Notes under the pieces: generated by a model
Database searches by the model: none
What the model was told of the DNA's origin: nothing
What the model saw: the letters and a program-made list of their open reading frames with translations, nothing else
Position numbers and translations under genes: made by a program
In this document: positions 61,345-64,000 of the stretch, piece by piece
Position numbering within the stretch: position 1 is the stretch's first letter
Layout: every line of letters starts with the position of its first letter
Assembly: GCA_039822045.1 (NCBI GenBank)
Contig: JBCBMY010000001.1
Location: 434,001 to 498,000 of the forward strand
Origin: HLUCCA09 sp039822045
GTDB taxonomy: Bacteria; Pseudomonadota; Alphaproteobacteria; Rhodobacterales; Rhodobacteraceae
Reading direction: 5' to 3'
DNA length: 64,000 nucleotides

Positions 61345-62385
61345 ATGGAGATCAAATCCGACCTTGCGGCGGCCGTCGGAAATACGCCGCTCATCCGTCT
61401 CCGCGGGGCGAGTGAAGCCACGGGCTGCGAGATCCTCGGCAAATGTGAATTCATGAACCCCGGCCAGTCGGTGAAAGACCGCGCGGCCCTGTCGATCATT
61501 CGCGACGCGGTCGCGCACGGCCGGATCGAGCCGGGAGGCACGATCGTCGAAGGCACCGCCGGCAACACCGGGATCGGCCTCGCGCTCGTCGGCGCCTCCA
61601 TGGGCTTGCGCACCGTCATCGTGATCCCCGAGACCCAGAGCTCCGAAAAGAAGGACATGCTCCGCCTGGCCGGCGCCGAGCTGGTCGAAGTGCCGGCCGC
61701 ACCCTATCGCAACCCCAACAATTTCGTCCGCTACTCCGGGCGGTTGGCCGAAGAGCTGGCCAAATCGTCGCCCGGCGGCGCGGTCTGGGCCAACCAGTTC
61801 GACAACACCGCCAACCGCCAGGCCCATGTCGAGACGACCGGCCCCGAGATACTGGCGCAGACCGAGGGCACGGTCAGCGGCTTTATCTGTGCCGCAGGTT
61901 CCGGCGGCACCGTAGCGGGCGTCGCCGAGGTTCTCCAACCGTTGGGGATCAAGGTCGGCCTCGTCGACCCGGACGGCGCGGCGCTCTACCGCTACTATGC
62001 CGAGGGCGAGCTCAAGTCCGAAGGCAGCTCGATCGCCGAGGGCATCGGGCAGGGGCGCATCACCGCCAACCTCGAGGGCTTCACCCCCGACTTCGCCTGC
62101 AATGTCTCCGATGCCGAGGGCCTGCCGCTGGTCTTCGAGATGCTCGAGCAGGAAGGCCTGTGTCTCGGCCTCTCGTCGGGCATCAACGTCGCTGGCGCCA
62201 TGCGCATGGCCCGCGAGCTGGGCCCAGGGCACACCATCGTCACTGTCCTTTGCGACTTCGGCACACGCTATGCCTCGCGCCTCTTCAACGCCGAGTTCCT
62301 CGCTTCCAAGGGCTTGCCCGTGCCAGACTTTCTGAAGCGGACGCCGCTCGAACTGCCCGACATGACCGTGCGGGAGGAGGCATGA
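61345..62385 (+). CDS. cysK: Cysteine synthase A (O-acetylserine sulfhydrylase)
   Basis: A 346-residue PLP enzyme making cysteine from O-acetylserine and sulfide. It has GNTPLIRLR, the PLP-Lys block GQSVKDRAALSII, GTIVEGTAGNTGIGLAL and IPETQSSEKKDML, then GSGGTVAGVAEVL and GLSSGINVAGA. The ATG follows GGAGG by 7 nt. Its end overlaps the AlaX gene by 4 nt (ATGA). It stands third in the trgA-trgB-cysK order. Confidence 0.95.
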   Translation: MEIKSDLAAAVGNTPLIRLRGASEATGCEILGKCEFMNPGQSVKDRAALSIIRDAVAHGRIEPGGTIVEGTAGNTGIGLALVGASMGLRTVIVIPETQSSEKKDMLRLAGAELVEVPAAPYRNPNNFVRYSGRLAEELAKSSPGGAVWANQFDNTANRQAHVETTGPEILAQTEGTVSGFICAAGSGGTVAGVAEVLQPLGIKVGLVDPDGAALYRYYAEGELKSEGSSIAEGIGQGRITANLEGFTPDFACNVSDAEGLPLVFEMLEQEGLCLGLSSGINVAGAMRMARELGPGHTIVTVLCDFGTRYASRLFNAEFLASKGLPVPDFLKRTPLELPDMTVREEA

Positions 62386-63098
62386 CCGAGCCGCTCTTTC
62401 GCGACGCCTATCTCCGGGAGGCGCCGGCCCGCGTGGTCGCCCATACCCAGGAGGGCGGGATCGTCGTCGAGGCAAGCCTCTTCTACCCCACGGGTGGGGG
62501 CCAGCCCGGCGACGCCGGCGAGCTTGAATGGGACGGCGGCACTCTGACGGTTGCCACCGCCGTGAAGGGTGAGGGGGGCGCGACGGTCCTCCTGCCCGGC
62601 GACGGAGGGGCGTTGCCTCCAGTGGGCACCAAAGGCATGCAACGGATCGACTGGGCCCTCCGCTATCGCCACATGCGAGTCCACACCGCGCTGCATCTGC
62701 TCTCGGTCGTCATCCCGCTGCCGGTAACCGGCGGCCAGATCTCCGCACAGAAGGGCCGGCTCGACTTCGACATGGCCGACCCTCCCGGCGAGAAACAGGC
62801 CTTGGCCGAGGCCTTGCAGGAGCTGATCGACCGCGACCTTCCGGTCAGCGACGATTGGATCACCGATGCCGAGCTTCAGGCCAACCCGGGTCTCGTCAAG
62901 ACGATGGCGGTCAAGCCGCCGATGGGGCAGGGTCGCGTGCGTCTCGTCCGCATCGGGGCGGGCCCCACGCAAGTGGATCTCCAGCCCTGCGGCGGCACGC
63001 ATGTGGCCCGCACCGGCGAAATCGGCCGGATCGAGATCGGCAAAATCGAGAAAAAAGGCGCCCGAAACCGCCGCGTCAACGTCCTTCTGGCCGATTAG
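62382..63098 (+). CDS. Alanyl-tRNA editing protein (AlaX-like)
   Basis: A 238-residue editing-domain protein that hydrolyses mischarged tRNA-Ala. It has the zinc motif HTALHLLS (HxxxH) and CGGTHVARTGEIG (CxxxH), plus the N-terminal FYPTGGGQPGD. The ATG at 62382 overlaps the cysK stop, so it is translationally coupled to the cysteine pathway gene; many marine alphaproteobacteria share this pairing. It lacks an aminoacylation domain. Confidence 0.93.
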   Translation: MTEPLFRDAYLREAPARVVAHTQEGGIVVEASLFYPTGGGQPGDAGELEWDGGTLTVATAVKGEGGATVLLPGDGGALPPVGTKGMQRIDWALRYRHMRVHTALHLLSVVIPLPVTGGQISAQKGRLDFDMADPPGEKQALAEALQELIDRDLPVSDDWITDAELQANPGLVKTMAVKPPMGQGRVRLVRIGAGPTQVDLQPCGGTHVARTGEIGRIEIGKIEKKGARNRRVNVLLAD

Positions 63099-63158
63099 GC
63101 CGGCCAGACCACCTCGGCGCAGCGATCGACATGGCGCCCGATGGGCCGGCGCGCCGCC

Positions 63159-63995
63159 TCAGGTATAAGGGTAGCTCATCGGCACAAAGCGATAGCCGTC
63201 GCCGGACCGCTCAAGATGGCCGCATCCTGGAAACGCGATGTGCGATCCGGCCACCAGCGTCCGATCCGTCGCCACCTGATCGAGCAGGGACAGCCGCGTC
63301 GCCCGCGCCGCATCCGGGTCGCCATCGAACGCGATCGTCACGTCCGGCCGGGCCAGCTGCACCGGCGCGACATGCACGATATCCGCCCAGATCAGCAGCT
63401 GCGTGCCCGCGCTTTCAACCATCACTCCCATATGGCCCGGCGTGTGGCCGGGCAGGGACACCGCGGTCAGACCCGGCCCCACATCCGTTCCGCCGGAAAT
63501 GGTCTGCACCCGGTCGCCGAAGCTCGACACAACGGACGTCGCCAGGTCAAAGAACGGGTGGAAGTCGGCCGGCGCCTGGGCCTTCGTCGCCTCGGCCGTC
63601 CAGAAATCCACATCCGCCCCGGCCACGATCAGCCCAGCGCCCGGCAAATCCATCCCAGCAAGGCCGCCGATATGGTAAGGATGAAGATGTGTCGCGACCA
63701 CGGCATCGATGCTGTCCAAGGCAACTCCAAGCGCATCGAGCGCCGCAGGCACACGCCCAAGCGTCGGTCCCATTGTCGAGCCTGCGCCGGAATCGATCAA
63801 TGTTCGCTTCCCGCCTGACTCAACCAAGAACGCATTGACCCCTGACGGATGCGGGCGCGCCGAGATGAAGCCCGTGTCGAGCAGCGCGTCAAAGTCCTCC
63901 GCCTCGACACCCTGCAAAAGGTCTGGCCCGATCTCGAGATACCCGTCGCAAAGGGCCCAAACCGTGGCCTCGCCGACGGGTATCCGATAGGCCAC
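63159..63995 (-). CDS. MBL-fold metallo-hydrolase with altered metal motif
   Basis: A 278-residue metallo-beta-lactamase-fold protein; the GTG at 63995 is the best visible start but the frame stays open to the window edge, so it could begin further right. It has FLVESGGKRTLIDSGAG, VVATHLHPYHIGG, VSLPGHTPGHMGVMVES and a late ADIVHVAPVQL. The metal signature HxHxDH reads HLHPYH, so the usual Asp is Tyr107, which should alter or abolish one metal site. The substrate is unknown. Confidence 0.85.
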   Translation of the reverse strand: MAYRIPVGEATVWALCDGYLEIGPDLLQGVEAEDFDALLDTGFISARPHPSGVNAFLVESGGKRTLIDSGAGSTMGPTLGRVPAALDALGVALDSIDAVVATHLHPYHIGGLAGMDLPGAGLIVAGADVDFWTAEATKAQAPADFHPFFDLATSVVSSFGDRVQTISGGTDVGPGLTAVSLPGHTPGHMGVMVESAGTQLLIWADIVHVAPVQLARPDVTIAFDGDPDAARATRLSLLDQVATDRTLVAGSHIAFPGCGHLERSGDGYRFVPMSYPYT

Positions 63996-64000
63996 AGCAT

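Overview
The window is a high-GC chromosomal stretch of an alphaproteobacterium, most likely Rhodobacterales (Rhodobacteraceae/Roseobacter group). The strongest signs are a two-piece, circularly permuted tmRNA with the tag ANDNRAPVALAA, the trgA-trgB-cysK tellurite locus, a F1F0 ATPase inhibitor zeta subunit, the bmt/corrinoid protein/DUF1638 set, acuI, and RNase E with an acidic insertion in its S1 domain. No integrase, transposase, phage capsid or CRISPR array was seen.

Left part (1-21.5 kb), accessory region. Bases 1-11.1 kb, all on the minus strand, are one tightly packed contractile injection system (CIS) operon: sheath, two gp19-type tube proteins, a DUF5908-type peptide, a LysM/gp53-type protein, a VgrG-like spike, a PAAR tip, gp25, a large gp6/J-type baseplate protein, a membrane-segment protein, and a second large baseplate protein that runs off the left edge. 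Upstream of the sheath lie a coiled-coil gene and a LuxR-type regulator with a receiver-like domain lacking acidic phospho-acceptor residues. Divergent from the regulator, on the plus strand, is a second unit: an S8 protease with a C-terminal domain like cyanobactin PatG, then four small genes whose products share a gap-free N-terminal pattern (Pro4, Pro8, Val10, Arg/Lys12, Gly22) followed by unrelated C-terminal parts, then a Gly-rich basic protein and an oligopeptidase-B-like S9 serine peptidase. An LCAT-type lipase follows. I read this as a candidate peptide-maturation (RiPP-like) locus paired with an injection machine; that link is inference and is the main discovery candidate here. A tRNA(CAU) whose 3' end points into this region marks its right border.

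Right part (21.8-64 kb), mostly housekeeping: purM-purN-rnd; sufE; a one-carbon group (DUF1638, YbjQ, corrinoid protein, radical SAM protein with a LexA-like box, betaine-homocysteine methyltransferase); purC-purS-purQ; dctB-dctD, whose regulator lacks the sigma-54 GAFTGA loop; rne; ccdA; a cytochrome P450 ending in a cloverleaf-like palindrome; fumC; sspB; a chromate transporter pair; ssrA; dinB; acuI; a class V aminotransferase; a photolyase; cfa; trgA-trgB-cysK-alaX; and an MBL-fold protein with an altered metal motif. All coordinates and families were judged by eye from the sequence; no database search was run.
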